Position numbers and translations under genes: made by a program. Below are positions 5,754-6,522 of a stretch of DNA of 6,522 bases, piece after piece. The DNA is from Gemmatimonadota bacterium (GTDB lineage Bacteria > Gemmatimonadota > Gemmatimonadetes > Longimicrobiales > RSA9). The DNA is taken from positions 1 to 6,522 of the forward strand of contig JADGGV010000241.1 of the NCBI GenBank assembly GCA_019689775.1, read 5' to 3'. The notes below the pieces were generated by a model. The model was given only the letters and a program-made list of their open reading frames with translations. It did not search any database and had not been told where the DNA came from. The first letter of the stretch is position 1; every line of letters begins with the position of its first letter.

Positions 5754-6368
5754 ATGAACGAGCCAGCCGCACGCGACACGGCGGACGCCCTAGGCGAGGC
5801 GTACCTGCGGGACCTCCGCCTGCGGTTCGCGAACGTGAAGACCACGAGCGAACGCGCGGCCGCGCAGGTCGACGCGGAACACTTCTTCACCCCGCTGGAC
5901 CCGGATGGGAACAGCATCGCGCTTCTCATGAAGCACATGGCCGGGAACCTCGAGTCGCGCTTCACGGACTTCCTGACCACCGACGGGGAGAAGCCCACAC
6001 GCGACCGCGACGCGGAGTTCGTGCGCGAACCCGGCGATACCCGCGCCAGCATCCTCGCGCGCTGGGATCGGGGTTGGGCCGCCCTGGAGACGGCGCTCGC
6101 CAGCCTCCGCCCCACCGACCTCCTGCGGACCGTCTACATCCGCGCCGAGCCCCACACCGTGCTCCAGGCGCTCTCGCGCCAGCTCGCCCACCAGGCGATG
6201 CACAGCGGGCAGATCGTGATGCTCGCGCGCCACTACGCCGGCGCCGAATGGCGCACGCTCAGCGTGCCCCGCGGCGGATCCGCGGCCTATACCGCCGCCC
6301 TCGTCGCGCGCTACCGCGCGCAGCCCGGACCGGCGCCGGAGCTCGACCCGGGCCGGGAACCGGCCTAG
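5754..6368 (+). CDS. DUF1572 / DinB-superfamily protein
   Basis: This 204-aa protein matches the DUF1572 branch of the DinB/YfiT-like four-helix-bundle superfamily. The diagnostic stretch SIALLMKHMAGNLESRFTDF (54-73) is followed by TTDGEKPxRDRDAEF (75-89). The second-half motif RQLAHQAMHSGQIVMLARHY (142-161) is also present. H61, H146 and H150 sit at the positions of the metal-binding His triad of DinB-like proteins. Known superfamily members include thiol-dependent transferases and DNA-damage-induced proteins of unclear role; DUF1572 itself has no assigned reaction that I know of. Start: AAGGAG (5742-5747) lies 6 nt before the ATG at 5754; the frame extends upstream to 5322 through the AraC gene and is rejected there. 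The N-terminal 20 residues and the Pro/Glu-rich C-terminus lie outside the conserved core. No signal peptide is seen, so it is probably cytoplasmic. Confidence 0.88.
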   Translation: MNEPAARDTADALGEAYLRDLRLRFANVKTTSERAAAQVDAEHFFTPLDPDGNSIALLMKHMAGNLESRFTDFLTTDGEKPTRDRDAEFVREPGDTRASILARWDRGWAALETALASLRPTDLLRTVYIRAEPHTVLQALSRQLAHQAMHSGQIVMLARHYAGAEWRTLSVPRGGSAAYTAALVARYRAQPGPAPELDPGREPA

Positions 6369-6522
6369 CCCGGTGCAATGACCGCACGAGATCGGGACGG
6401 CCGCATGCGCGGAGCCGGCGAGCGCCGCGCGCGCGGCCGTCGCCTGGGCAAAAAACCGGCGCCCCCCCCCCAAGCCACCGCGGGGGCCCCGGGGATAACT
6501 TTAAAACAAAAACCCGCGCCCC
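6369..6522. other. Unassigned tail with homopolymer runs, probable degraded contig end
   Basis: After the DinB-type stop the sequence has no clear terminator. An A6 run (6450-6455) and a C10 run (6462-6471) are followed by an AT-rich patch (about 6494-6512) unlike the rest of the window. A frame from ATG 6378 or 6405 stays open to the edge, but it has no ribosome site and passes through the suspect runs, so I do not call it a gene. Confidence 0.45.

Noticed and set aside
4991..6115. Minus-strand frame spanning the AraC/DinB gap and both genes
   Set aside because: It overlaps two well-supported genes in other frames and its product is compositionally biased with no recognisable domain.
6378..6522. 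Plus-strand frame open to the right edge from ATG 6378 or 6405
   Set aside because: It has no convincing ribosome site, and it runs through A6 and C10 homopolymers that are probably sequence errors.

Overview
This is a very GC-rich (clearly above 70% by eye) bacterial chromosomal window whose genes have strongly G/C-biased third codon positions. The gene types point to a soil or sediment bacterium of the Myxococcota, Gemmatimonadota, Methylomirabilota or similar GC-rich phyla: a membrane-tethered LuxR-type regulator, tandem universal stress domains, an AraC regulator with a DUF6597-like sensor half, a DUF1572/DinB protein and a HAD-ATPase fusion. I cannot fix the taxon from the sequence alone. 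There is no rRNA, tRNA, CRISPR array or transposase.

Layout. At the left edge a leftward gene, cut by the window boundary, starts at 118 behind a good Shine-Dalgarno. The 330 bp between it and the rightward LuxR-type gene (449-1054) form a divergent control region with three clean inverted repeats: a Fur-box-like palindrome (194-210), a CRP-type palindrome with 8-bp perfect arms (245-266) and a 7-bp leader hairpin (331-349). Next on the plus strand come a 557-aa three-part protein (1170-2843: HAD phosphatase, HerA/DUF87-like P-loop ATPase, DUF5752-like tail) and a 304-aa tandem universal stress protein (2968-3882). A 13-bp perfect inverted repeat (3944-3970) probably ends this block. The second half holds a plus-strand SRPBCC protein (4114-4602), a convergent minus-strand AraC-family regulator (4624-5535), and a DUF1572/DinB-superfamily protein (5754-6368) divergent from the regulator. 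The last ~80 bases carry homopolymer runs and an abrupt AT-rich tail, and look like a degraded contig end.

How they may work together (inference). The regulator, HAD-ATPase and stress protein share a strand and short gaps (115 and 124 bp), which suggests a small stress- or envelope-responsive unit under iron- and cAMP/redox-type operators. The AraC regulator lies between the SRPBCC and DinB-type genes and may control either of them. The most unusual item is the HAD-ATPase-DUF5752 fusion, for which I know no characterised function.
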